64,000 nucleotides of DNA from Bacteroidota bacterium. GTDB lineage: Bacteria; Bacteroidota; Bacteroidia; Chitinophagales; Saprospiraceae. Location of the stretch: assembly GCA_029572935.1 (NCBI GenBank), contig JAKQHM010000007.1, forward strand, positions 44,175 to 108,174, read 5' to 3'. Below are positions 18,019-26,911 of the stretch, piece by piece; position 1 is the stretch's first letter, and every line of letters starts with the position of its first letter. The position numbers and the translations under genes were made by a program. The notes beneath the pieces are model-generated. The model saw only the letters and a list, made by a program, of their open reading frames with translations. It was not told the origin of the DNA and searched no databases.

Positions 18019-18819
18019 ATGGAGATCCTGGGCTACTTTGCTTCCATTCTGATTGGTGTTTCACTGGGCCTTATTGGTGGGGGTGGCAGTATTCTCACCG
18101 TCCCGGTACTGGTGTACCTCTTTCACGTCGATGCTGTCACGGCTACGGCCTATTCCCTGTTCATCGTCGGCCTCACCAGTGCGGTCGGTTCCGGAGATTA
18201 TTTCAGAAAAGGACTGGTGGACACGCGCACGGCCATTATTTTTGGCATACCGTCCATCATCGCGGTTTTCGCTACGCGCGCCTGGCTGGTGCCAGCGCTT
18301 CCTTCTGAGTTCATTTCAATCGGAAGCTTTGTGATGACCAAGAGCATTTTCCTGCTCCTGCTCTTCGCTGTACTCATGGTGGCAGCCTCCTACAGCATGA
18401 TCAAAAAAAGCAAGAACGGTGCTGCAGAGACCGAGTCCCAGGTCCGTACTTTCAACTATCCCCTGATCCTGGCAGAAGGAGCCGTGGTGGGCGTATTGAC
18501 TGGACTGGTGGGTGCCGGAGGCGGATTCCTCATCATACCGGCTTTGGTGGTCCTCAGCAAATTGCCCATGAAGCAGGCCGTAGGTACATCCTTGGTGATC
18601 ATCGCTGCCAAATCACTCATCGGTTTTTTTGGCGAAGGGGGAGAGACCCTCATAGATTGGAAGTTTCTCTTCATCGTAACCGCCTTTTCCATATCGGGCA
18701 TCTTTATCGGGACCGCCCTGTCGAAAAGAATCGATGGTGCCAAACTGAAACCTGCCTTCGGTTGGTTTGTCCTGGTAATGGGCATCTACATCATCCTGAG
18801 GGAGACCTTGTTTCATTGA
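18019..18819 (+). CDS. TauE/SafE family sulfite/anion exporter-like membrane protein
   Basis: 266 residues with about eight hydrophobic segments and the duplicated family signature: LGLIGGGGSILTVPVLVY at about 14-30 and LTGLVGAGGGFLIIPALVV at about 160-178, each beginning a four-helix half. TauE/SafE proteins export sulfite, sulfoacetate or other sulfur anions, or take part in sulfane-sulfur stress operons. That fits the context here, because its promoter shares a palindromic operator at identical spacing with the persulfide dioxygenase operon 6.5 kb downstream. The start at 18019 is supported by the promoter box at 17995. Substrate not readable from sequence. Confidence 0.9.
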   Translation: MEILGYFASILIGVSLGLIGGGGSILTVPVLVYLFHVDAVTATAYSLFIVGLTSAVGSGDYFRKGLVDTRTAIIFGIPSIIAVFATRAWLVPALPSEFISIGSFVMTKSIFLLLLFAVLMVAASYSMIKKSKNGAAETESQVRTFNYPLILAEGAVVGVLTGLVGAGGGFLIIPALVVLSKLPMKQAVGTSLVIIAAKSLIGFFGEGGETLIDWKFLFIVTAFSISGIFIGTALSKRIDGAKLKPAFGWFVLVMGIYIILRETLFH

Positions 18820-18883
18820 TTTTTGTATAAGCGATAATTCCTGCTCACTCTTGGGATAATAGCCAATGCCAAGGCCAAAGCTT

Positions 18884-18945
18884 ATGGCAGATAGCTTATG
18901 GCGAAAAGCCTACGTCGAGGTAATTGGCCTACGCCAAAGTAAAAG
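18884..18945 (+). repeat. 62-bp direct repeat, left copy
   Basis: ATGGCAGATAGCTTATGG and the following bases to 18945 recur at 25073-25134 with two mismatches by eye. The two copies flank the two AT-rich T9SS genes, 6,189 bp apart, in the same orientation. Confidence 0.85.
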
Positions 18946-19223
18946 CCTATGGCATAAAGCTTATAGCAGGTGGTAAAATGCCTATGCCGTGGTGGAAGCC
19001 TGGGCAAATACCAAAGCAAACCAATATCTCTGAGCCTGAAAAAGCTGATAGATCAAATCTTGTTCGGAAATAATTAACAGTAAATTTTATATTAAATATT
19101 ATTATAATACATAAAGTATACGTAGTAAATTAATAACAGACAATAAATTATAATAATATATAAATTACCTATTTATGGGTATTTTGCAGATGTATCACCT
19201 TCACTATATTGCATAGGAATAAA

Positions 19224-19282
19224 ATGATTTTTCAGCTCACCTGCCTATGGCAGATTTCCTGCTGCAAGTGAGCTAAAATCAT
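19224..19282. repeat. Imperfect inverted repeat
   Basis: Arms ATGATTTTTCAGCTCAC (19224-19240) and GTGAGCTAAAATCAT (19268-19282), complementary except for two extra bases in the left arm. The loop itself holds a CTGCC-TAT-GGCAG hairpin. It could form a cruciform or a transcript hairpin; no T-tract follows. Confidence 0.65.
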
Positions 19283-19456
19283 ACTTATTCACTTCCCGCA
19301 CGGTGCCATTACTCCCCGTAAGCGCGCACGGACTGTAATCAGGCTGTACGGATCTTTTAACCAATCGTGCATGTATTGGATCCTGAATTCAGGTGAAATC
19401 CAATGCTATTTTTTCATCTTCAAAACTGCCATTTTATGAAAAACTCAGGTAATTTT

Positions 19457-19495
19457 TCAGCAATCAGCAATCAGCAATCAGCAATCAGCAATCAG
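19457..19495 (+). repeat. Heptanucleotide tandem repeat (TCAGCAA), about 5.6 copies
   Basis: Five perfect TCAGCAA units followed by TCAG, 68 bp upstream of the start given for the 1231-residue T9SS protein. A 7-bp unit outside the coding frame could change promoter spacing by slipped-strand mispairing. Confidence 0.9.
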
Positions 19496-19562
19496 TTTTT
19501 TAATAAATACATTTATTAAAGTAATTCAAGGTGTATCATTTTTTACCAGATTAGGATATGAA

Positions 19563-22500
19563 TTGATTTATTTCCTAAAGGTGGTGACAATTCCAAAATT
19601 GTTTCTAATAAAAAATGGGCGAATTAAAACTTTGAATTCCATATCTATATTGTATTTATTTTTTATTTTTAATCTTAATTCACAACCAGTCACAAAAAAG
19701 ATTCTGACTTTCAATTCATCGAATACGCCTTCCTGTGATTGGATTTACTCGATCATAGCTTCTGATGATAGCGTCCATTATTATTTTGCGGGATATTCTG
19801 AAGCCAAAGACCAAAATGGAAATGTTATCAAGAGGTATCCTGTCATGGGAAAGATCAATAGCATAACGAATCAATTGGTTTGGGAAAGGAATTATACAGT
19901 TTTAAATTTTACTGGTAATGGAACATTCAATAGTCTAATAGAAGATGGTGAGGTTATCATTGCCGCGGGTGAACAAGCTGAGTGCGGTTCTTCCAATAGA
20001 AAAATGATATTAAATAAAGTTCTAAGCTCCAATGGCGATCCAATTATTTATACTGGTTCAACATATTATCCAATAGCCATTTTTTCAAATTCATTTAATT
20101 CACGACTAAATGAAGTTAAACCAATTAGAGATGGTTCAGGAGATCTAATAGGTATTATAGGAATTGGAAGTAAAAATCCAGTCGATGGAAATAATGAAAA
20201 AGCAATTTTTACAAAGTTAGATGCTCAGGGAGATCCAGATCAAAGTTTTGGAAATGGGGGTTACTTCGAATTGAATGATTCCAGGGATTCAAGAGGGCTG
20301 AATGGTATTTTGGTGGAAGGACACAACACAATTAAATACGCTTTAGTAGGACGAATATTAGAAACAACAAGCTCTTCAGTTCACAATGCTTTAATCGTTA
20401 CGATAGATGCAGATGGTGATTTAGTGTGGAAGCAAGAGTTAGGTGAAACGGGTAATGAATCTGGAATAACTCAAGATTTTGGATATGTTGATATTAATTC
20501 AGGTAATGAATATAATTCATGTTTGAATCAAAATTATGAGGGTACAGATCAATTGGCAAGAGATATAATCCAAGACGGAGATTACTTTGTTATCAGTGCA
20601 GAATATGATTGGTTTGGGACAACTTTCAGCCAAGGGACTTGTGGACTAAATCTCGATGGTGATGATACTTACAGAATGATCGATGGCGTTCTTATTAAAA
20701 TGGAAATAGATGATGGGGATGTATATTTTGGCGAAAATGTGGGTCTCTTTGAAGGGGATGCTTTTTATTGCGATCTTGAAATTAAAGATGGTTCTTACTA
20801 TGTTTTAGGCAGCACGGCACAGGTTATCAATGGACGATTGTCTAGTAAAACTCAAGTTGTTAAAACAGACGATGAAGGAGCAATACTCTACACAAAGACA
20901 GTAAACAAGCCAGGCAACGCAACGTGGGAAACTGATTGTGGTTTTGATATGGCATTTGATTGCAATGATGAATTAATCATTGGCGGTGATGCTAATGTTA
21001 ATGAGGAGGACTATTTTGTGCAGGTTCTTTCTAGTGATTGCCTCTCATCATTTAGTTATACTTCTTCTGATAATATTACCATAAGTTCCCCTAATACAGT
21101 ATGGAATACCAGTAGATCTATCAAGGGCACCGTAACCATAGAAAGTGGGGGTGTGTTGATTATAAATTCAGCGGCAGTGGTACAGTTTGGTGCTAGTTGG
21201 GAGACCAACGATTTAGATATTCTCAGTACCAATGGTTCTACTGTAAAAACAGGTCGGATAGTTGTAAAATCTGGTGGCAAATTGAGACTAGACAACTGTA
21301 CCTTAAAAGGAGTATATGCTTGTGGTAAAGACTGGATGTGGGATGGAATGGAATTACAAAATGGTGGTCAGGTTTTTCAAGCCAATGGTGCCATTATTCA
21401 GGATGCGAAAATTGGTATTTTGGCAGGGAGTGGGAGTTTCAGTGCATCAGGTACTTTTAATCCTACCGAGGCTGATGGAGGCGGCACTATTAGCGCAACA
21501 TCAGGCACTATTTTAGATTGTCGCAGGTGCATACATTTTGCTCCATGCACTTCCAATGCTTCGACCGTCGCAGGAATTGATTTTGTGAGTGCAGGATTTC
21601 TAAAAGATCCATCCTACAGGCATTTTGTTAATTTTCCACCAAGTTCTGATTTGGTCCTGACAGGTATGTGTACCAAAGAATTTGTAACTGCTAATTCCGC
21701 GACTGGAATGGTATTTGATGGTTGTACTTGGACCAATACTTCTTCTGTTCCTAAAGGCTGGAAAGGTAAAGGCATTAATAGCTACAATTCTGCTTATCAA
21801 TATACAGGCGGTTGTGAAATGACTGGATTACAAACTGGTATATTTGCTATCTCAGCTGCAGATCCTACCAAATTTATCTATGTATCAGGAGCGAATAATT
21901 TCAGTGACAATTCAATTGCTATTCGTTTTACTGGTGGATCGAACCACATTATAGCCAATGAGAATACTTTTAATATGACTATAAATGCCAGTCATCCAGG
22001 CCTTGGATCAAAGCCAGATGGCATCGCAATATATAATGGTGGTGCGACTAAGATAAAAATTGAAAACAATGAATTTAATGGTGCAAGTTCCAGTTATGGA
22101 CCACAGGCATATGGTATCATTAATGAAAATACAGGTCCAGATGCCACCCATCACAAGAAAAATACTTTTAATACCTTGTTGTATGGAGAGCAAACTCAGC
22201 GTAACAATGGAGGAATGAACTTATGGTGTAACGAACACGATGATAATATACGTGCTTGGAATATTAACCCTTCTACATTTGGTGTCTTTCCAGATCAGGG
22301 AATTTGTAATTTGAGTTATTTTGTTCCTGAAAACTTCTTTTACGACGCTTGTCCACAATCTCAGATTAACCACATTCGGAGTACTTTGACTTTTGACTAT
22401 TGGTATAAAAATTCAGAACAAGATTTTCCACAATGTAACAGTAATAATGTTGATGTTCAGCAATGTTCTGAATTTGTTATTAACACGGGCTGTGATGAAT

Positions 22501-23258
22501 CCATTTACTTAAATCCTGCCAATGCGGATGACTACCTTACTGCACTTCCTGAGATGCCGGCAAGCCCCCATAGACAGGAATTGGTCAATGACTTGATCAG
22601 GCATTATATAATGGAACAAGATATGACTACAGTAAAAGAGATATTAGCAGGTGAGTCGGGCATTAGCTACCGCTTTGACCTTGCATTTATTTTGCTTAAT
22701 GAAGGTGAGTTTACTTACGCTCAAGATACAATTAGTAATTTAAATGCGTCTGATCCAGAAGTGATAGACATGGTTCGTTTTTTTAATGTTGTAAAAGCAA
22801 CTCTGATGGATGACCGCAGTCTGGCAGAATTATTGACATCTGAAATCGATACACTCGAAGTATTATCTGAGAACAGAACTTTGGGGGCGTATCAGGCTCA
22901 AGCTATATTAATGGGATTATACGGCTATAATTTCCCGGCTCTCGTAGAAACTGACAGTTCTCTGGTTGAACGCAGTCAGAAGAAAATTAATGGTATTTTA
23001 GACAAAGAAACTGTTCTTAGAATTCAACCTAACCCTGTATCAGATCTTCTAATGATTGAGATTCCTACTTTTAACAATTTTAGAGAAAGAAGTTTACTTT
23101 TGACTTCTATTGATGGGAAGATACTTTTAAAAATCGCATTAAAAATAGGTCAAACACAAATTAAATTGGATCTGAGTTCTCTGGCACAAGGAGTATATTC
23201 TTTGCATTTGGTGGATAGTAGTAAAATATTTCCTCCTCAAAAACTTGTCAAATATTAA
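19563..23258 (+). CDS. Large T9SS-sorted protein with parallel beta-helix-like region
   Basis: 1231 residues from the TTG at 19563. There is no ATG near the signal peptide, and a TTG at 19632 (giving NSISILYLFFIFNLNSQ, a good signal) is an equally likely start. Residues 40-480 look like a repeated-blade domain of the kind seen in secreted Bacteroidota proteins (VKTDDEGAILYTKTV, LIIGGDANVN). Residues 500-880 resemble a right-handed parallel beta-helix (VTIESGGVLIINSAAVVQFG, then GGKLRLDNCTLKG). A helical segment follows, then a T9SS type A sorting domain in the last 75 residues (IQPNPVSDLLMIEI...GVYSLHLVDSS). Base composition is markedly more AT-rich than flanking housekeeping genes. The helical C-terminal region resembles that of the partial gene at 62767. 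Secreted or surface protein of unknown role. Confidence 0.85.
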   Translation: MIYFLKVVTIPKLFLIKNGRIKTLNSISILYLFFIFNLNSQPVTKKILTFNSSNTPSCDWIYSIIASDDSVHYYFAGYSEAKDQNGNVIKRYPVMGKINSITNQLVWERNYTVLNFTGNGTFNSLIEDGEVIIAAGEQAECGSSNRKMILNKVLSSNGDPIIYTGSTYYPIAIFSNSFNSRLNEVKPIRDGSGDLIGIIGIGSKNPVDGNNEKAIFTKLDAQGDPDQSFGNGGYFELNDSRDSRGLNGILVEGHNTIKYALVGRILETTSSSVHNALIVTIDADGDLVWKQELGETGNESGITQDFGYVDINSGNEYNSCLNQNYEGTDQLARDIIQDGDYFVISAEYDWFGTTFSQGTCGLNLDGDDTYRMIDGVLIKMEIDDGDVYFGENVGLFEGDAFYCDLEIKDGSYYVLGSTAQVINGRLSSKTQVVKTDDEGAILYTKTVNKPGNATWETDCGFDMAFDCNDELIIGGDANVNEEDYFVQVLSSDCLSSFSYTSSDNITISSPNTVWNTSRSIKGTVTIESGGVLIINSAAVVQFGASWETNDLDILSTNGSTVKTGRIVVKSGGKLRLDNCTLKGVYACGKDWMWDGMELQNGGQVFQANGAIIQDAKIGILAGSGSFSASGTFNPTEADGGGTISATSGTILDCRRCIHFAPCTSNASTVAGIDFVSAGFLKDPSYRHFVNFPPSSDLVLTGMCTKEFVTANSATGMVFDGCTWTNTSSVPKGWKGKGINSYNSAYQYTGGCEMTGLQTGIFAISAADPTKFIYVSGANNFSDNSIAIRFTGGSNHIIANENTFNMTINASHPGLGSKPDGIAIYNGGATKIKIENNEFNGASSSYGPQAYGIINENTGPDATHHKKNTFNTLLYGEQTQRNNGGMNLWCNEHDDNIRAWNINPSTFGVFPDQGICNLSYFVPENFFYDACPQSQINHIRSTLTFDYWYKNSEQDFPQCNSNNVDVQQCSEFVINTGCDESIYLNPANADDYLTALPEMPASPHRQELVNDLIRHYIMEQDMTTVKEILAGESGISYRFDLAFILLNEGEFTYAQDTISNLNASDPEVIDMVRFFNVVKATLMDDRSLAELLTSEIDTLEVLSENRTLGAYQAQAILMGLYGYNFPALVETDSSLVERSQKKINGILDKETVLRIQPNPVSDLLMIEIPTFNNFRERSLLLTSIDGKILLKIALKIGQTQIKLDLSSLAQGVYSLHLVDSSKIFPPQKLVKY

Positions 23259-23268
23259 TTAATAAAGG

Positions 23269-23303
23269 AAACACTGGTCATGGCTCCCATGGCCAGTGTT
23301 TTA
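23269..23303 (+). terminator. Terminator between the two AT-rich T9SS genes
   Basis: Fifteen-bp stem with one G-T pair: AAACACTGGTCATGG (23269-23283), loop CTC, CCATGGCCAGTGTTT (23287-23301), then a short TTAAAA tract. The following ATG at 23317 is only 14 bp away, so some read-through is likely or the downstream gene has its own start signals. Confidence 0.75.
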
Positions 23304-23316
23304 AAATGTATAAAAC

Positions 23317-24840
23317 ATGAATATTTATTGGACATTTGTTTTGTTGTTATTAAGCATAGAAACAGTAAAATCACAGCATTATTTTAATACTGTTATTTCT
23401 CATTCTCAAGCTTTTGTGGAGGGATTGCAGCATCAGGCAGATGTGATTGAGACAGACACCAGCATTATTTGTTTTCCGAATACTGCATTAAGAAATGCAA
23501 ATGGTGAATACGGTTCAGTAAACATTTTAGATCCGCATGGCAAATTTCTAAATCGTAGCGTTTTTATAGATAGTATATATTCATTCCGAATAACTAATAT
23601 TTTACAGGATACTGATGCAATTTGGATGACAGGTTATCGGTATGTTCCAGATTCCTTTAAGTATAATTATTGGTTTGGAAAATTCGATAAGAATTTGGAT
23701 TCAATTTGGACAAAAACAATTTACACCCAACAGAATACCTCCAGGATTGAAAAAATTCTAAAATTAAATCAAGACACATTTGTTATTTTAGGTTATGAAC
23801 AATCAACTAGACCGAGTGGTGCAACAATTGATGCTTGGCCAGTGCTAGTCTGGATCGACCGAATGGGTAATGTTTTGCACAGGCTCGACATTAATGATAA
23901 TAATACAGAAATATGGGAAGGGCTTAGAGACTTGGTATTAGCAGACGATGGAAATATTTATGCATGTGGGGTGTATACTTATTATAATACCACTAATGAT
24001 GATCAATTTTTGGTAAAAATCAGTACTGCCGGTAAGCTGGTATGGAAGAAATCATTTCAAAAATCGGAAAATGCTGAATGGTTAGGAAACATTTTTTTGG
24101 AGTCAAACGGAACTTTAACTGCAGTTGGGAGTAGAAGACTACCTAACTTTTTTCAGGAACCAAAATATCATGGTTTTCTAATGGTAAATTTTGACAATAA
24201 TGGCAATATATTGTCAGAAAAAACAACTTTTTGGGAGTATAGTCATAATCCTAGTTTTTGCATCAGAAATGTATTTGGTGATTTTATTTGTGCAGGTAAT
24301 TTTGTTGATACAACTGGTGGTAACAGACGTAATGATGGCCTTGTATTCAAAGTTTCTAAGGAGGGAGAATTGTTGTGGTATCGCGTCATCGATTATTCTC
24401 CCAAGAATGAATTATTTTGGATGATCACGGCTGCAAGGGATGGAGGATACTTCCTTACAGGCATGAGTTGGTATCCTGGGGACAATAGCTCCAAGCCATG
24501 GATCGTTAAAGTCGATCAACTTGGTTGCTTGGTGCCGGGATGTGAGTCGGCAGTATCGACTGAGGAGCCTGAAGACAACACCCAGGCATTCAAAATATTC
24601 CCCAATCCTGCAGGGCAAATTCTCAATTTATTGGATCGTTGGGACAGTTCTGAAGAACTAATGCTCGAATTGATAGATGCCTCTGGTCAGATGATGATGT
24701 GTAGATCCTTCAGAGCCCAATTGGGAAAGCAACATCTTTTTGATTTGGATCCTAAATGCCCAGACGGATTGTATTTATTACAAGTCAGAACATCTTTTGG
24801 GAAGGTGATTTTTTCTGACAGAATACAATTGATCCGATAA
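23317..24840 (+). CDS. T9SS-sorted secreted protein with propeller-like repeats
   Basis: 507 residues with a signal peptide (NIYWTFVLLLLSIETVKSQ, about 1-20). Residues 40-420 carry repeated blades such as WFGKFDKNLDSIWTKTI, VKISTAGKLVWKKSF and FKVSKEGELLWYRVI, the kind of imperfect beta-propeller common in secreted Bacteroidota proteins. The last 80 residues are a type A sorting domain (IFPNPAGQILNLL...DGLYLLQVRTS). AT-rich like its upstream neighbour, and together they make up the block enclosed by the 62-bp repeats. Function unknown. Confidence 0.85.
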   Translation: MNIYWTFVLLLLSIETVKSQHYFNTVISHSQAFVEGLQHQADVIETDTSIICFPNTALRNANGEYGSVNILDPHGKFLNRSVFIDSIYSFRITNILQDTDAIWMTGYRYVPDSFKYNYWFGKFDKNLDSIWTKTIYTQQNTSRIEKILKLNQDTFVILGYEQSTRPSGATIDAWPVLVWIDRMGNVLHRLDINDNNTEIWEGLRDLVLADDGNIYACGVYTYYNTTNDDQFLVKISTAGKLVWKKSFQKSENAEWLGNIFLESNGTLTAVGSRRLPNFFQEPKYHGFLMVNFDNNGNILSEKTTFWEYSHNPSFCIRNVFGDFICAGNFVDTTGGNRRNDGLVFKVSKEGELLWYRVIDYSPKNELFWMITAARDGGYFLTGMSWYPGDNSSKPWIVKVDQLGCLVPGCESAVSTEEPEDNTQAFKIFPNPAGQILNLLDRWDSSEELMLELIDASGQMMMCRSFRAQLGKQHLFDLDPKCPDGLYLLQVRTSFGKVIFSDRIQLIR

Positions 24841-25337
24841 AGAATAGGGAATAGGATGGAGAATTGATTCCCAAATATTTTCTTCAATTGGTTTTTGTCT
24901 TATTCTCTGAACTGGATGCTGAAATATCTTTTTTGTTAAAGGATTGGCAAGTCTTGAGGCATTTTAACTTGTCAACACATAAATATAAGTTACTTAAGCC
25001 TTTGCAAACAAGATGAGCCAATTGACATTAGAATATTCGAATGCCAAGGCCAGAGCACATGGCAGATAGCAAATGGCAGATAGCTTATGGCGAAAAGCCT
25101 ACGTCGAGGCAATAGGCCTACGCCAAAGTAAAAGTATATGGCTAATGGATTATGGCGGATAGCTTATGGCGGATAGCTTATGGAAGATAGCCAAAGCTTA
25201 GGCCAATGCCTACGCCATCAGCTAAGCCAATGATAACTGCCTATAGCTTATGGCAGATGGCTAATGGCTTATAGCTTATGGCCTATGCCTGGGCCAAGGC
25301 TTATGCAAATAGCCAAGAGCCATCCGCCCCCCCCAAA
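24841..25337. repeat. Intergenic array of TATGGC-type palindromic words
   Basis: From about 25035 to 25316 the DNA is almost wholly composed of GCTTATGGC, GCCTACG, GCCAATGCC and their complements in irregular order. It contains the right copy of the 62-bp repeat at 25073-25134. Spacing is irregular and unit identity loose, so it is not a CRISPR array. No gene is present. 24841-25034 is plain AT-rich spacer. Confidence 0.75.
25073..25134 (+). repeat. 62-bp direct repeat, right copy
   Basis: Matches 18884-18945 at 60 of 62 positions by eye. It ends about 200 bp before the operator of the persulfide dioxygenase operon. Confidence 0.85.
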
Positions 25338-25353
25338 TGTGACTTGAGTTACA
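25338..25353 (+). promoter_or_regulatory. Crp/Fnr-like operator upstream of the sulfur operon
   Basis: TGTGACTTGAGTTACA, a near-palindrome of the Crp/Fnr class (TGTGA-N6-TTACA) and sister of the site at 17958-17973. Centre to -7 box distance is 29.5 bp in both promoters, while the sequence between shows no other similarity, so selection on the site itself is the likely explanation. Confidence 0.75.
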
Positions 25354-25374
25354 CGGCCTGAAAATTCCTATCTT

Positions 25375-25382
25375 TAACTTTG
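25375..25382 (+). promoter_or_regulatory. -7 box (TAACTTTG) of the sulfur operon
   Basis: Exact TAnnTTTG match 16 bp before the ATG at 25399 and 21 bp after the palindrome at 25338-25353. Confidence 0.75.
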
Positions 25383-25398
25383 CATTGAAATTGATATA

Positions 25399-26826
25399 AT
25401 GACTAAAAATATGAAAGTAGAACAGATTTATACCGGATGTCTGGCCCAGGGGGCTTATTACATCGTATCCAATGGAGAAGCTGCGATCATCGATCCGCTT
25501 CGTGAGATTCAACCTTATCTGGACCGTCTGGCCAAGGATGGGGTGAAATTAAAGTACATCTTCGAGACGCACTTTCATGCGGATTTCGTCTCCGGACACG
25601 TCGACCTTAGCCGCAAGACCGGCGCGCCGATCGTCTATGGACCCAACGCAGCCTGTGAGTTTGAGTGTATCTCTGCTCAGGATGGACAGATTTTCGAGCT
25701 CGGACAGGTAAAGATCAAGGTGCTTCATACTCCCGGACACACCATGGAGAGTACCACCTTCCTGCTGATCGACGAAAACGGCAAGGACCATGCGATTTTT
25801 TCAGGAGATACCTTGTTCCTGGGCGATGTAGGCAGACCGGACCTGGCACAAAAGGCAGCCAGCATGACACAGGAACAACTGGCCGGTTTGCTCTATGTGA
25901 GTTTGTATGCGAAGATCATGCCCCTTGCTGACGATGTGATTGTCTATCCTGCACACGGTGCCGGCAGTGCCTGTGGCAAAAATATGATGAAGGAGACCGT
26001 GGATACCCTTGGCAATCAGAAGAAGGTAAACTATGCACTCAACCAACCCAACAAAGAAGCGTTCATCGCAGCCGTGACAGAAGGATTGTTGCCGCCGCCT
26101 GCATACTTTGGCGCCAACGTGGCCATGAATAAAAAGGGATATGCCAGCGTGGAAGATGTCATCCACCGCGGTACCACCGCCCTGACTCCTGCTGAATTCG
26201 AGGCAGTGGCCGAATCAGCCGGCGCGCTCATCCTGGACACGCGGGACAGTGCCGAATTTTGGAAGGGCTTTGTGCCTCAGTCCATCAACATCGGATTGAA
26301 GGGGGATTTTGCACCCTGGGTAGGTGCCATGATCGTGGACGTACAGCAACCCATCCTGCTGGTGACAGAACCCGGTGTCGAAGAAGAAGCCGTCATCCGT
26401 CTCAGTCGCGTGGGATTTGACAATGTCCTTGGATATCTGAAGGGAGGTTTTGAGGCCTGGAAGCAGGAAGGCAGGGAGGTCGACACGGTCAACCGGATTC
26501 CGGCTGCCAAATTTGCCCAGGAAGTAAAGATCGGCGAAAGCATGGTCGTGGACATCCGCAAGGAAAGCGAATACCAGGCCGAACACGTAGAAGAAGCCTA
26601 CAACAAGCCGCTCGCTTACATCAACGAGTGGATCAAAGACATCAATCCTTCTGAGCATTTCTTCCTGCACTGCGCCGGTGGATACCGGAGCATGATCGCA
26701 GCCAGTATTCTTCAGTCCAGAGGTTACCGGAATTTCACGGAAGTGGAAGGTGGGTTCAAAGCCATCGCCGAGACAGGCTTGCCCAAAACAGATTACGTTT
26801 GTCAGAGCAAAATGATGAAGATTTAA
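25399..26826 (+). CDS. Persulfide dioxygenase-rhodanese fusion (CstB-like: MBL fold, pseudo-rhodanese, rhodanese)
   Basis: 475 residues. Residues 5-245 are an ETHE1/persulfide dioxygenase-type metallo-beta-lactamase domain: THFHADFVSGH at 57-67, PGHTMEST near 116, SGDTLFLGDVGRPD near 135. Residues 265-355 form a rhodanese domain whose active-site loop reads LLVTEPG with no cysteine, so it is inactive. Residues 365-465 form a second rhodanese with the loop HCAGGYRS carrying the catalytic Cys. This MBL/inactive/active order is that of staphylococcal CstB, which oxidises persulfide sulfur to sulfite and transfers sulfane sulfur to give thiosulfate. It should act in the cytoplasm on glutathione- or other low-molecular-weight persulfides. 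First gene of the sulfur run, under the operator at 25338. Confidence 0.93.
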   Translation: MTKNMKVEQIYTGCLAQGAYYIVSNGEAAIIDPLREIQPYLDRLAKDGVKLKYIFETHFHADFVSGHVDLSRKTGAPIVYGPNAACEFECISAQDGQIFELGQVKIKVLHTPGHTMESTTFLLIDENGKDHAIFSGDTLFLGDVGRPDLAQKAASMTQEQLAGLLYVSLYAKIMPLADDVIVYPAHGAGSACGKNMMKETVDTLGNQKKVNYALNQPNKEAFIAAVTEGLLPPPAYFGANVAMNKKGYASVEDVIHRGTTALTPAEFEAVAESAGALILDTRDSAEFWKGFVPQSINIGLKGDFAPWVGAMIVDVQQPILLVTEPGVEEEAVIRLSRVGFDNVLGYLKGGFEAWKQEGREVDTVNRIPAAKFAQEVKIGESMVVDIRKESEYQAEHVEEAYNKPLAYINEWIKDINPSEHFFLHCAGGYRSMIAASILQSRGYRNFTEVEGGFKAIAETGLPKTDYVCQSKMMKI

Positions 26827-26911
26827 TTATTCAACGTGGTTCGCAGCAGGCAAGAATTGATTTTATCTTGTCGCAAGCCATTTATTTTCAAACATAAAAA
26901 CATAAAATATC

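Larger units (their letters stand above)
18820..19562. repeat. 743-bp AT-rich intergenic region packed with palindromic words and repeats
   Basis: No credible gene. 18860-19000 is built from variants of GCTTATGGC and GCCTACG in both orientations. 19060-19170 is a very AT-rich tract. 19224-19282 is an imperfect inverted repeat, 19371-19410 contains the 12-bp palindrome CCTGAATTCAGG inside a longer inverted repeat, and 19457-19495 is a heptanucleotide array. It forms the left border of the AT-rich T9SS block. Confidence 0.7.

Noticed and set aside
25035..25316. Possible CRISPR array
   Set aside because: Words occur on both strands with irregular spacing and no constant repeat-spacer pattern, and no cas gene is nearby.
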